From contig NZ_JAFBGL010000001.1 in NCBI RefSeq assembly GCF_016811075.1, positions 310,001-374,000 on the forward strand: a stretch of DNA of 64,000 bases. The letters are read 5' to 3'. This DNA comes from Oceaniferula flava. GTDB taxonomy: Bacteria > Verrucomicrobiota > Verrucomicrobiia > Verrucomicrobiales > Akkermansiaceae. The position numbers were made by a program, and so were the translations under genes. The notes beneath the pieces were generated by a model. That model was not told the origin of the DNA, did not search any database, and worked only from the letters and a program-made list of their open reading frames with translations. Of the stretch, positions 8,484-17,122 are shown piece by piece (position 1 is the stretch's first letter; every line of letters starts with the position of its first letter).

Positions 8484-8620
8484 GGCACGGGAGGAAAGTC
8501 AGGGCATTACGGTGCCACGGGGATCATAGGGAACTCCGCGTCAGACCATCCACTTGGGTGCTGAAAAGGTAGCTTAGGGAAGGTGTCGGCCTCTTAATCG
8601 ATGCGGCTCTCCGAGGGGGA
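8484..8620 (+). ncRNA. possible truncated RNase P RNA-like sequence
   Basis: The plus strand contains GGAGGAAAGTC at 8490-8500, followed by AGGGC and then GGTGCCA at 8511-8517. In bacterial type A RNase P RNA, conserved region I (GGAGGAAAGUC-CGGGC) is likewise followed by a GGGUGCCA block. The rest does not fit: the 3' conserved ACAGAA..CGGCUUA element is absent, and a coding sequence begins only about 130 bp downstream. This is at best a 5' fragment or decayed copy between two minus-strand genes, and chance similarity is possible. Confidence 0.22.
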
Positions 8621-8621
8621 G

Positions 8622-10355
8622 TTAGTCGAGGGCTGTCTCTTTGGCCTCGTTATAGCTCAGCCCCATACCGCGATCGTTGTAGAAAGTATCTGCCTTGATA
8701 CGGAGATCTAAAGGAGGAAGGTTGCGCCCCTTCCACGTCATCTGAGCCCAGTGTTGAGGGGATGTGTTCGGGTTGTGGTTCTCTGCGTGGGCGAGGATAC
8801 ATTTGAAGAACTTGGTATTTCCATCCGAATCATAAAAGATCACGATGTCCCCAAGTGCGTAAGGGATGAATTCGCCATTTTTGTTCAGCCCGTCGACGTT
8901 TGGGGTATTTTGGTAAGTTGCATTCCAGACGCTAATGCTCCTCCAGTCGATGTCGTCAGGAAACCCACTGTTTTTAAACTGGATGGTGGGGGCTGCTTTC
9001 TGGACGTTTTCTCGGTGAGTGATCTTACTCCCGTCTCCCAAACTAGTGTAATAAAGGTCGCGTCCTTTTGGATAAATATTCTTTTCAAATAAAATCTCAG
9101 TGTTGCTATTTCCGATCTTGAAAAAACCGGCCGGAGCGTCTGGCGTAACACTCAGGGTATCGTCTGCATCGGGAACAGAGATGTCGCCGTAGACGTTATT
9201 TGAGAAAATGTAAGGGGTGATTCCGTCACCTTGCCACATGTAGCCCATGGTCGTGCGACTCATGCCATAAAAATTATTCCGCATGATGACTGGTTTATCT
9301 TTGCTGGGCGATGTTCGGCCGGTGAGCTTGGCGGAATTGGCATCGCGATAGCGGAATTGGTGGAGAGCGCCATTGGTGCTCATGAAGATATTGTTCTGCA
9401 CCGTGACTCCTCCTTCGACAAAGGAAAATTGGTGCATGTTATCCTGAAACCGAGACTGGAATGGGTGACGAAAGAAGGTGGCGGAACCGAGCGAAACATT
9501 ATTTTCAATGACCGAGCCTTCCGCCAGATTGTCCGTTTGCAGGCACTCCGCTCCTGTGAAGACTGAGATGTTGTTTTTGAGGGTTAATCGGGTGATGTCT
9601 TGGTTATGAGCTTTGGTCGAGTAAGAGATGTAAAAGGCCTCTCCTTCGCCAAACCCTGCAAAGCAATCCTGAATATCGACGTCCACTTCGCCGGGGGTTT
9701 TGGGGTTATCTGTTTTGATGTTAAATGAAGCAAAGTAGCCTCCCCAACTGGCGACATAGTCGACTTTGACCGTTTTAAAGTGGTGGATGCGGACGCCATT
9801 ACCGTAATTTTTGTGGTAGATGATACCTGACCATTTGGGATTTCCCCACAGGCCGTAGCGTTCATAGTAGGCGCCTGAGCCAAGGTTTTGACCCGCGTTG
9901 TGCCCTAGATAGTCGGCATGTCCGGTCTGCTTGGCGGCATCATATTTTCCGGTCAAGTGGAGGTGTTGAAAATTGTAGAGCTCAAGTGCTCGATAGTGGT
10001 TGTTCTCGTGGCTGTTTCCCCAACGCACCTGACCTCCAAGATTGGTAATGATGGTGGGGGTTTCTGCCGTGCTCTGACAACCTTCTCCATTGATAAGAAT
10101 GCGCTCGTAGTCACCGGTGTAGATGAGGATTTTTTTACCGATGGGCAATTCGACCTTTAGGTGGTTTGTCCCTGCGGCGGCGTAGATATCCTCTCCCTTG
10201 TCGGTGTTCCCCTTGAAGAAGATATAGTCTCCTTCATTTACACTCGGCCAATACCGGGCGTCTTCCGTCGTGGCGTAGCGGTTCAATGTGGTGTCCGGCG
10301 TGTCTTGGGCCAAGGCGCAGGAACAGAGGAGAATGTAGAGGATGAATTGTTTCAT
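8622..10355 (-). CDS. secreted right-handed beta-helix protein with a carbohydrate-binding-like C terminus
   Basis: About 577 residues with signal peptide MKQFILYILLCSCALA. The body (residues about 90-430) is a ladder of repeated short strands with Asn turns ('VIENNVSLGSATFF', 'VQNNIFMSTNGALH', 'VIMRNNFYGMSR'), typical of the pectate-lyase-like parallel beta-helix fold. The C-terminal part (about 480-560: YALGDIVIFYD...KFFKCILAHAENHNPNTSP..W) resembles a CBM5/12-type chitin or polysaccharide-binding module. It is probably an exported polysaccharide-degrading or glycan-binding enzyme; the substrate cannot be read. The start is set at the signal peptide rather than eight codons upstream. Neighbouring DNA looks AT-richer than the flanks. 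Confidence 0.65.
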   Translation of the reverse strand: MKQFILYILLCSCALAQDTPDTTLNRYATTEDARYWPSVNEGDYIFFKGNTDKGEDIYAAAGTNHLKVELPIGKKILIYTGDYERILINGEGCQSTAETPTIITNLGGQVRWGNSHENNHYRALELYNFQHLHLTGKYDAAKQTGHADYLGHNAGQNLGSGAYYERYGLWGNPKWSGIIYHKNYGNGVRIHHFKTVKVDYVASWGGYFASFNIKTDNPKTPGEVDVDIQDCFAGFGEGEAFYISYSTKAHNQDITRLTLKNNISVFTGAECLQTDNLAEGSVIENNVSLGSATFFRHPFQSRFQDNMHQFSFVEGGVTVQNNIFMSTNGALHQFRYRDANSAKLTGRTSPSKDKPVIMRNNFYGMSRTTMGYMWQGDGITPYIFSNNVYGDISVPDADDTLSVTPDAPAGFFKIGNSNTEILFEKNIYPKGRDLYYTSLGDGSKITHRENVQKAAPTIQFKNSGFPDDIDWRSISVWNATYQNTPNVDGLNKNGEFIPYALGDIVIFYDSDGNTKFFKCILAHAENHNPNTSPQHWAQMTWKGRNLPPLDLRIKADTFYNDRGMGLSYNEAKETALD

Positions 10356-10701
10356 GAGGTTAGGGATAGGATGACTCATCTCTGCTGATGTTGCATTTAT
10401 AAAGAGCGAGGTCTCTTTAAAACCCTCTGAAAATACACTGATTGTTAGTCTGCTGTGCGTTTTCTCTGGAATGTTACGGGTATGCTTTCTGTTTCCTTTG
10501 TAAAAACTGTCGAGAAATTGTTAGTTTCATTGAAGCTAAACTCAGAGGCGGTTTTGCTCACTGGTTTCTGTAGTAAGGAAACTTGACCTTCTCAATCCTC
10601 AGGCGACCGATGGGGTCGCAGCCAGTGGTGATGAAGGTCAGAAAGGAAACGAGAAAGCAAAATGAATGGGGAGAAAACAGGGCCCCAGCTTTCGCGTGCT
10701 T
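10356..10701. other. intergenic region with nested inverted repeats
   Basis: About 346 bp separate two minus-strand genes. TGACCTTC at 10584-10591 pairs with GAAGGTCA at 10633-10640, and inside them GCGACC (10603-10608) pairs with GGTCGC (10614-10619), giving a possible two-tier stem. There is no following T-run on either strand, so it is not an obvious terminator. On the minus strand a short frame reads through a lipobox-like 'FITTGC' but has no ordinary start codon. No convincing gene is seen. Confidence 0.35.
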
Positions 10702-13404
10702 CTAGTTCTCGATGATTGTTTGCGTGTTAATGCGAATGAAGCCCTTGTCATCGGAGAGGGGGATGGAGGCCGAGACTTTCTCAATGCCATTTGTCCAACC
10801 CAGTGAGCTTTCCGTAAGCCCGTTGCCATCGAGTTGCCAGACTTCCGATGTGACCGACGGCGCCCAGCTGGCAAAAACATCAATGCCCGTGATCGATGGG
10901 TCGCGCCGATAGAAGGTGACGACAAAGTGATCGCCCTCTTGGTGGCTTGTGAGGGTCGGTTGATCGCTGGCCATGGGATTGGTCGCCAGAGCCCACTCCA
11001 TCAGGTTGTTCAATGAATCGCCATCAGGGTTTCCCGAGTCGCTTGTATCCGCATCCTCGGAAGCTCCGGCAAAGTTCTCTGCCACCCATTGCGTGTAGGG
11101 ATCGACCGTAGCTTGCTGGGAAATAGAAATACTGGCCTCGGTGATGGTCGAAACCAGAGGCTCGGTGGTGCTGTTATAACGCTGCGCCTGATACAAAAAG
11201 TGGCCATTTCCGAAATAGTCAACGAACTCACTGCCACTGAAAACCCCACTGATGATGAGTGGTGAAGTATTTCCTAAACCCGTTAGAGTGAATTGATAGC
11301 CGTTGACATCAGCGACGAGTGTTACTTCGAAGCCATCGTAGAGTTCATCGTTGCTAGCGGAATCGCCAGTTTCACCGACATCTTGAAAGGAGTCGGTATA
11401 AATGGAAATGTCTGAACTGGTGTTCGTGGGGCTTAGCTGAATGAGCATGGACTCACCCTCACTTTCCCCCCATGTCGTATAATCCGACATTCCGAAGCGA
11501 ATCCCGTTGGCTTTCAGGGTGCCGGAAATGCCCGATACAGAGAGCTTCATGACGACTCGATCGTCATTGGTCAATGGTCGACCGTTGAGCTCATTGATCG
11601 TCTGCGTGCTCACAATGCCACCATTATTGTAGTTCACAAGAGGGCTGAGATAGCTGAGTTCACCGGGAGTCCCCGACACAGTGCCTTCGCTGCCATTGTG
11701 GATGATGGTCGTGTTGTCCGGCGAAGCATCGAAGACGCTCGCGGAGGGGACAACGGTCATCAATACCGTTGCCGGTGCACTGTCCAATGCCCCATCGTTC
11801 ACGGTGAAGGTAAAGCTGTCGGTGCCCAGATATCCATTTGCTGGGGTGTAGATCAGATTGGGTGCCGTTCCAGACAACACACCGTGAGCCGGTTGAGAGT
11901 TTAGCGCATAGGTGAGCTGATTCTCCTCAGCATCGGACCCTGCTAGAACGATCTCGGAGGAGAGTCCGGCGTCAACGGTGAGGGTCGATTGATCGGCGGT
12001 GGGTGCCGTATTCGCAGCATCCATGACCACGATATTATCGATGGCCGGGTCGCCGTAAGCCCACTGCTTTTTCTTATAACGGAAGCGCACCGAAACGTGT
12101 GAGTTGCCTGCGAATGGTGTGAGGTCGACCTCGGCCTTCCGCCATGCATCTAACTCGTCAGACTGCTGTTCGCCGGATAGGGTCCAGACACTATTGGTCC
12201 AAACCGTTCCGTCAAAAACATCGACATCTAAGGTGCCGATATCGTTGCCAGTCATATGGTAGTCAAACTGCATAACAACTTGAGTCTCGTTAGTGAGGTC
12301 GAAGGCGCAGGCCAGTGAAGTTTCCGCATGCTGACCTCCGTCGTGTCCTTCAACTAAGAGGTATTGGTCTCCCTGGCTCGCCTCGCTTGGACCGGTGCTA
12401 ACTGAGTCGGTATACCCGCTCCCTACGGACCAATCGAAATCGTCATCATACGATTGTTGCCAGTCGCCGATGCCATCTTCAAACCCTTCGAAATAGGGGA
12501 GTGTTTGCGGAAGTCCGCCATTGAGGTATAGATCCATCTGTTCCCGCATGGCGTTATTGATGCTGCCATTGGAGAAGTTAATGTTGACCCAGGAATCATA
12601 AAGAACGATGCCGTCGACGTTGTTTTTCAGGGCAGCTTCCAGTCGTGTTCCCGTTCCGTATTTATCATTATGATTACACTCGGAATCCCAAACGGGTAGG
12701 TTCTTGGCTTTTGCCAAGGCAATGAAATCATCCCATTGATCATGGTTGAAGCCGAGATTGTGGGTGGTCGCAACGGTAATGTTATCGCTGATCCCGGTCG
12801 TCTCAAGAACTTGAATGCTAGCTGGTATCCCCCAGACACATGGTCCAACTTGTTCTGCTCCGTTGAGATTATTTTCAAGGGTGGAGTAGATGGTGTTGAT
12901 TTGGTCAACACTCCACAATACGTCGCTTTTTGCGTCCTCGTTGAAGGCATTAATCCACTTGCAGGGATATTCATTGGCGAAGTCCTGGATCGTATTGATC
13001 AGGGTTTGTGTAGCCACTGGATCGTCCTTCACCGGGTAGAGTCCGGCGGCTTCCAAGGTCCCACAGGCAATCCGATGACCACCTGAACCTTGTGCCGGAT
13101 TGGCAAAGATATGGAATCCTTGTTCGACTGCCTGCTCGAAAAAGTAGGTGAACATCGGCTTGTTCGGATCAGTTCCAGCGGGGAAAATGGGAACCCGAAT
13201 TCCGTTTACGCCCATCTTGTGAAAGCCGGCCAGTAAATGATCGGCTTGAGCTTCAGTCGTCACCAGATTTCGGATAAAGGCCTGCTTGGCATCCCCAATC
13301 ACATAATCCATGTCGTTTGCGAACATGGAGCCATAGGCAGACCATGTTGTTCCAAATGTGATTAAAGATGCGCATATGATCTTACTTGTGCCGTTCGTTT
13401 TCAT
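10702..13404 (-). CDS. large secreted multidomain glycoside-hydrolase-like protein
   Basis: About 900 residues. A signal peptide (MKTNGTSKIICASLITFGTT) is followed at residues 30-290 by a TIM-barrel-like glycosidase region ('GVNGIRVPIFPAG', 'WINAFNEDAKSD', 'LPVWDSECNHND', with Glu in NEDA and SEC as possible catalytic acids). Residues about 305-475 are a jelly-roll/MAM-like module ('YFEGFEDGIGDW', 'AIDNIVVMD'). Residues 480-565 are a cadherin-like Ig domain ('LTYALNSQPAHGVLSG', 'GYLGTDSFTFTVNDG'). A beta-rich region of unknown type follows. The C terminus (DSGNPDGDSLNNLMEWALATNP, ..., GFIRINTQ) is a module common on verrucomicrobial exported proteins. It probably attacks an extracellular polysaccharide. 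A GTG five codons upstream is an alternative start. Confidence 0.65.
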   Translation of the reverse strand: MKTNGTSKIICASLITFGTTWSAYGSMFANDMDYVIGDAKQAFIRNLVTTEAQADHLLAGFHKMGVNGIRVPIFPAGTDPNKPMFTYFFEQAVEQGFHIFANPAQGSGGHRIACGTLEAAGLYPVKDDPVATQTLINTIQDFANEYPCKWINAFNEDAKSDVLWSVDQINTIYSTLENNLNGAEQVGPCVWGIPASIQVLETTGISDNITVATTHNLGFNHDQWDDFIALAKAKNLPVWDSECNHNDKYGTGTRLEAALKNNVDGIVLYDSWVNINFSNGSINNAMREQMDLYLNGGLPQTLPYFEGFEDGIGDWQQSYDDDFDWSVGSGYTDSVSTGPSEASQGDQYLLVEGHDGGQHAETSLACAFDLTNETQVVMQFDYHMTGNDIGTLDVDVFDGTVWTNSVWTLSGEQQSDELDAWRKAEVDLTPFAGNSHVSVRFRYKKKQWAYGDPAIDNIVVMDAANTAPTADQSTLTVDAGLSSEIVLAGSDAEENQLTYALNSQPAHGVLSGTAPNLIYTPANGYLGTDSFTFTVNDGALDSAPATVLMTVVPSASVFDASPDNTTIIHNGSEGTVSGTPGELSYLSPLVNYNNGGIVSTQTINELNGRPLTNDDRVVMKLSVSGISGTLKANGIRFGMSDYTTWGESEGESMLIQLSPTNTSSDISIYTDSFQDVGETGDSASNDELYDGFEVTLVADVNGYQFTLTGLGNTSPLIISGVFSGSEFVDYFGNGHFLYQAQRYNSTTEPLVSTITEASISISQQATVDPYTQWVAENFAGASEDADTSDSGNPDGDSLNNLMEWALATNPMASDQPTLTSHQEGDHFVVTFYRRDPSITGIDVFASWAPSVTSEVWQLDGNGLTESSLGWTNGIEKVSASIPLSDDKGFIRINTQTIIEN

Positions 13405-13820
13405 GAAGTGATTGGTCACCTATCGGGATGTGGGCGGCTGACAAGGCTCTTTTTTTTGAGGCGTTTTTGTGGCTGCATTTTGACCCATTTGCAGCGAACT
13501 CGAGGAAGGCGAAATGGAGTGCGGCCGGGTTCGGTTAAGGCTAATAACCACGGGGGTTGTAGCCTTATTCAGGTGTGCTGATATGCTCCCGTTAGGAAGA
13601 GCGGTATTGCAAAACAAGGGGTAAAACATGAAGCGATTTCATCGCTGTTGACGCCGGTGCTTAGCGTCGATGACATGATTTATGCTTGTGCTCATTTCGG
13701 TGTCAGGAGGGGTGAGTGAGCTTCTTTTTCTGACGGTGGCAACAACACAAGTAAGGCGTATTTCTCCTTCATCTGTTCTACGCGAATTGCTAATTTGCTA
13801 GCCTGCCCCTATATTACTTC
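13405..13820. other. intergenic region between divergent genes
   Basis: About 416 bp separate the large hydrolase from the small secreted protein. A perfect short hairpin (AGCGAT, TTC, ATCGCT) lies at 13632-13646. The right end holds a promoter directly abutting the next ATG, listed separately. No coding frame with a credible start or composition was found on either strand. Confidence 0.4.
13787..13815 (+). promoter_or_regulatory. sigma-70-like promoter giving a leaderless transcript
   Basis: A -35 element TTGCTA (13787-13792) and a -10 element TATATT (13810-13815) are separated by exactly 17 bp. The expected transcription start, about 7 bp downstream of the -10, falls on the ATG at 13821 itself, so the message would be leaderless. 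No Shine-Dalgarno sequence exists. Confidence 0.55.
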
Positions 13821-14192
13821 ATGATCAAAATCCACGCACTCGTCCTACTCCTCACCCTTTGCTCCGCACAAGCTCGAGAAATCCCTTACGATTTCGTTAC
13901 CTACGACACCGTCCGCCAATATGTGAAGGAACACCCCGTCGAATACGATACTTGGCTCCGAGTCTACGTGTATAAAGTCAAATCTGGTGCTGGCGTTACC
14001 CACCCCAGAAAAGGGGCCATTTACTCGAACAAGGATGAAAGCCAACAACTAGCCAACATGCTCTCGTTCTACGCCGAAGTTAGAGAAAATAAAGGGCAAA
14101 GCCTTCACAGCGTCACAGACAAATTCATCGTCTTCAACTTCCATAAGAAAAACACACAAGCTCAACCACCCATCTACCGCACCAGACCGTAA
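13821..14192 (+). CDS. small secreted protein of unknown function
   Basis: 123 residues. A signal peptide (MIKIHALVLLLTLCSAQA) is followed by a mature domain of about 105 residues with Tyr- and Val-rich strands (TYDTVRQYVKEHP, DTWLRVYVYKVKSG). It has no cysteines after the signal peptide and no motif I recognise. It is convergent with priA; between the two stop codons lies an AT-rich inverted repeat (TAAAACA at 14196-14202 with TGTTTTA at 14211-14217) that could act as a weak bidirectional terminator. I assign no function. Confidence 0.6.
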   Translation: MIKIHALVLLLTLCSAQAREIPYDFVTYDTVRQYVKEHPVEYDTWLRVYVYKVKSGAGVTHPRKGAIYSNKDESQQLANMLSFYAEVRENKGQSLHSVTDKFIVFNFHKKNTQAQPPIYRTRP

Positions 14193-14249
14193 TGGTAAAA
14201 CAATGGACTGTGTTTTAATGCGTGTATCAGGGGGCAGATACGACACTTA

Positions 14250-16457
14250 TCAAAAGCCCATGGCATCCATGTCGAAGACCACGGTGACGTCTTCCGGAGC
14301 CGGGGTTTGATCGAGGATGGCGCGGACGTGGCGTGAGAGCTGGCGGGCGGAGGCTCCGAGGATCATCATTTGAAAGCGGAACTGGCCGTGGGCTTTGGTC
14401 AGGGGGGACGGTAGGGGATCGCCTAACTTCATGCCCTTGGGAAGATCGCTGGCGAGCCGTTTGTGCAGGTTTTGCAGGGTGAACTCGGCACGGCGTTCGT
14501 GGCCTGACCGGGTGCCTAACACCGCGCAGTGGGTGAAGGGTGGGTAGCCGAATTGTTTGCGGAAATCGAGCTCCTGTTCGGCGTAGCCTGGGAAGTCGTG
14601 GTGGCGGGCGTATTGAATCGAGGGAGAGTGCGGGGTGTAGGTCTGGACGATGACTTCCCCTTCGAGCTCGCCACGACCGGCGCGACCGGCAACCTGGGTG
14701 AGCAGCTGGAAGGTGCGCTCCCCGGCACGGAAATCGGGGATGTGCAGGCCGAGGTCCGCATTGAGCACGCCGACGAGGGTGACGTTGGGGAAGTGCAGAC
14801 CTTTGGCAATCATCTGAGTGCCGATGATGATGTCGATCTTGCGTTGGTGGAAGGCGCGGAGGGTGTCCTTGAGGGCGTTTTTGCGCCTCATGCTATCGGC
14901 ATCGATTCGGGCCAAGCGCGCCTGGGGGAATACCTTTTTCAAAATCCCCTCAACCTGTTCGGTGCCGTAGCCTTGGAAACGGATGCCCGGATCGCCGCAC
15001 TCGGGGCACTTCTTCGGGGTGATCGCCTGGTGGCCGCAGATGTGGCAGATCAGGCGTTCTTCCTTGCGGTGATAGGTGAGTGGCAGGGCGCAGTGGCGGC
15101 ACTCGCAGACGTGTCCGCAGTCGCCACACTGCAGCGATCGGGCAAAGCCGCGTCGGTTCAGGAAAAGGATGACCTGCTCTCCCTCGGCGAGTTTTTTCTC
15201 CATGTGACCACGCAGGGGATCCGAGAGAATGTTAGGGGCTCCCTTGTGCTTGCGGCCTTCCACCCGCATATCGATCACGCGGATGATCGGCAGGCTCTGT
15301 CCGTCGGCGCGCTCTTCCAGCTTGAGTAGCTGATACTTGCCGCTCTGGGTGTTTTGAAATGATTCCAACGAGGGCGTGGCGGAGCCTAACAAGACGGCGC
15401 ATTTTTCCAAATGCCCGCGCAGCACGGCGAGATCGCGACCGTGGTAGCGGGGGGATGTTTCTTGCTTGTAGGAGTTCTCATGCTCCTCATCGACGATGAT
15501 GATGCCGACCTCGGTGAGGGGAGCGAACACGGCACTGCGTGCACCGATGACCACCCGTGCCTTGCCGGAGCGGATGCGGTGCCATTCATCGAAGCGTTCG
15601 CCCTGGGAGAGGTGGGAATGCAGCACGGCCACCTGATCCTGGATGGAGGCAAAGCGGGACTTGAAGCGCTGCACGGTCTGCGGGGTGAGGGAGATCTCCG
15701 GGAGCAGGACGAGCACGCTTTTTCCTGCATCAATGCAATACTGGGCCGCCTGCAGGTAGATCTCGGTTTTACCGGAACCGGTGACCCCGTGCATCAGCAT
15801 CGGTTTTTCCGGCTGCTTGATTTGTTTCAGCACCTCCTGCATCGCCACTTCTTGTCCGGGGTTGAGCTTGAGGGGTTTGTCCTCGATGAACTCCTCGCCT
15901 TGGTCGGGGTCGCGGCGGACGGCTTCCTCAATGACTTTCACGTAGCCATTTTTAGCCAATGATTTCACCGAGGCGGCCACCGATCCTCCACCGAGGTCAG
16001 CGAGCGCCATTTGTCCTCCGGCGGAGTCTAACAATGCCAGGATCAGGTGCTGGCGGGGAGCGCGCTTGGAGAGTTTTTCCAGTGTCTCATCGTCCGGTTT
16101 GGTATCGATGCAGACCACCTTGCGGGTTTTTTCCGAGTGGCTTTCCTGTCGCACCGCCTCCGGCAGCAGTGAGCGCATCACCTGCTCCATCGGCGCGCCG
16201 TAGTAATCGGCAATCCATTTTCCCAGCTCCATGAGCTTCGGAGTGATCAGCGGTTCGGGATCGATCAGCGCATCCAGCGGGCGCAGGCTGAACTTGGTGG
16301 GCATCTTCTCGGTGATGTCGAGAATGGTGCCGGTGGACGACTTGTTACGCAGGGGCACTTTCACCCGGCAGCCGGTGACCGCCGCCATTCCCTCGGGGAT
16401 GGCGTAGTCGAAGACAAGCTCGGATGGGCCGTCGATAAGAACACGGGCTGCTGGCAC
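14250..16457 (-). CDS. priA: primosomal replication-restart helicase PriA
   Basis: 735 residues, the usual PriA length. Domains in order are an N-terminal 3'-DNA-end-binding region (LVFDYAIPEGM), Walker A GVTGSGKTE near residue 221, the DEEH box near 318, and a zinc-binding insertion with four CxxC pairs between about 442 and 487 (CGDCGHVCECRHC, CHICG, CPEC). Helicase motifs V/VI follow, including GTQMIAKGLHFPN and QVAGRAGR. PriA reloads the replisome at stalled forks in the cytoplasm. The frame starts with GTG and has no Shine-Dalgarno sequence; an AT-rich repeat copy lies 5 bp upstream of it. It is a single-gene unit, convergent with the small secreted protein. Confidence 0.93.
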   Translation of the reverse strand: MPAARVLIDGPSELVFDYAIPEGMAAVTGCRVKVPLRNKSSTGTILDITEKMPTKFSLRPLDALIDPEPLITPKLMELGKWIADYYGAPMEQVMRSLLPEAVRQESHSEKTRKVVCIDTKPDDETLEKLSKRAPRQHLILALLDSAGGQMALADLGGGSVAASVKSLAKNGYVKVIEEAVRRDPDQGEEFIEDKPLKLNPGQEVAMQEVLKQIKQPEKPMLMHGVTGSGKTEIYLQAAQYCIDAGKSVLVLLPEISLTPQTVQRFKSRFASIQDQVAVLHSHLSQGERFDEWHRIRSGKARVVIGARSAVFAPLTEVGIIIVDEEHENSYKQETSPRYHGRDLAVLRGHLEKCAVLLGSATPSLESFQNTQSGKYQLLKLEERADGQSLPIIRVIDMRVEGRKHKGAPNILSDPLRGHMEKKLAEGEQVILFLNRRGFARSLQCGDCGHVCECRHCALPLTYHRKEERLICHICGHQAITPKKCPECGDPGIRFQGYGTEQVEGILKKVFPQARLARIDADSMRRKNALKDTLRAFHQRKIDIIIGTQMIAKGLHFPNVTLVGVLNADLGLHIPDFRAGERTFQLLTQVAGRAGRGELEGEVIVQTYTPHSPSIQYARHHDFPGYAEQELDFRKQFGYPPFTHCAVLGTRSGHERRAEFTLQNLHKRLASDLPKGMKLGDPLPSPLTKAHGQFRFQMMILGASARQLSRHVRAILDQTPAPEDVTVVFDMDAMGF

Positions 16458-16462
16458 GGGGG

Positions 16463-16503
16463 GTATTTAAGCTCTAAGTTTTAAACTCCAAATACCAAAC
16501 TTC
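16463..16503 (-). repeat. AT-rich start-codon-proximal repeat, copy 2
   Basis: Plus-strand reading begins ATTTAAGCTCTAAGTTTTAA and continues ACTCCAAATACCAA. Over 34 aligned bases it matches the copy at 30525-30562 at about 27 positions. It ends 5 bp upstream of the priA GTG start and also lies in the space before the divergent sigma-factor gene. See the related finding. Confidence 0.6.
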
Positions 16504-16560
16504 AGAAAACAGCAAAAAAGATGTCACCTTTCCTCGCCGCCGCGCCAATAGGGGGTGAAG

Positions 16561-17094
16561 ATGATGCAAGCTTTAGATACAAAACCCATGACTGACCATT
16601 CAGATCGAACGTCCTTTGCGATTCTGGTGAAGGAGCACCACCGCAGCCTCCTGACCTACGCCACCGCGCTGACCAAGGAGAGCCATACCTCTCGTGATAT
16701 TGTGCAGGACGCCTTTGTGGTGGCTTGGCGGAATCTGGAAACCTTTGATGTCACTCGTGACTTCGGCTCGTGGATGCGGGGGATCGTTAGAAACAAATGG
16801 CGCGAGTCACTGCGCAAGAATGCCCGCCAGATTGCGCTCGATGAAGAGACGCTGGAATGCCTCGAAGCCGATGCCAAACAGTGGGACGACCTGCGCGATC
16901 AGGGTGGCGTTTTTTCCAAACTGGAAAGTTGCCTGAAAAAGCTGCCCGACACCCTCTCGGATGCGGTCAAGGCCTTCTACTACGAGGAGCAAAGCGGTGA
17001 AGAAGCCGCCGCTGCTCTGGATCTGCAAAGCTCCACCCTACGCAAACGCCTCGAACGCGCCCGCTCCGGTCTGCGCGACTGCCTCCAAGCCTAA
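16561..17094 (+). CDS. ECF-type RNA polymerase sigma factor
   Basis: About 177 residues with region 2 (residues about 20-85: 'DIVQDAFVVAWRNLETFD', 'FGSWMRGIVRNKWRE') and region 4 (about 120-177: 'LPDTLSDAVKAFYYEEQSG', 'STLRKRLERARSGLRDCL'). It would direct RNA polymerase to a small regulon in response to an envelope signal. An AGGGGG ribosome site lies just upstream; the frame also offers GTG at 16555 and ATG at 16564. The next gene begins 28 bp after its stop and encodes a membrane protein with a cytosolic N terminus that could restrain it. I do not see a convincing ECF-type autoregulatory promoter upstream. Confidence 0.85.
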   Translation: MMQALDTKPMTDHSDRTSFAILVKEHHRSLLTYATALTKESHTSRDIVQDAFVVAWRNLETFDVTRDFGSWMRGIVRNKWRESLRKNARQIALDEETLECLEADAKQWDDLRDQGGVFSKLESCLKKLPDTLSDAVKAFYYEEQSGEEAAAALDLQSSTLRKRLERARSGLRDCLQA

Positions 17095-17122
17095 CACCTA
17101 ATTTTAAAACTAAATAATCACC

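Noticed and set aside
16500-16560. ECF-type AAC...GTC promoter upstream of the sigma-factor gene
   Set aside because: An AAC and a GTC are present, but the spacing (12 bp) is too short for a group IV promoter.
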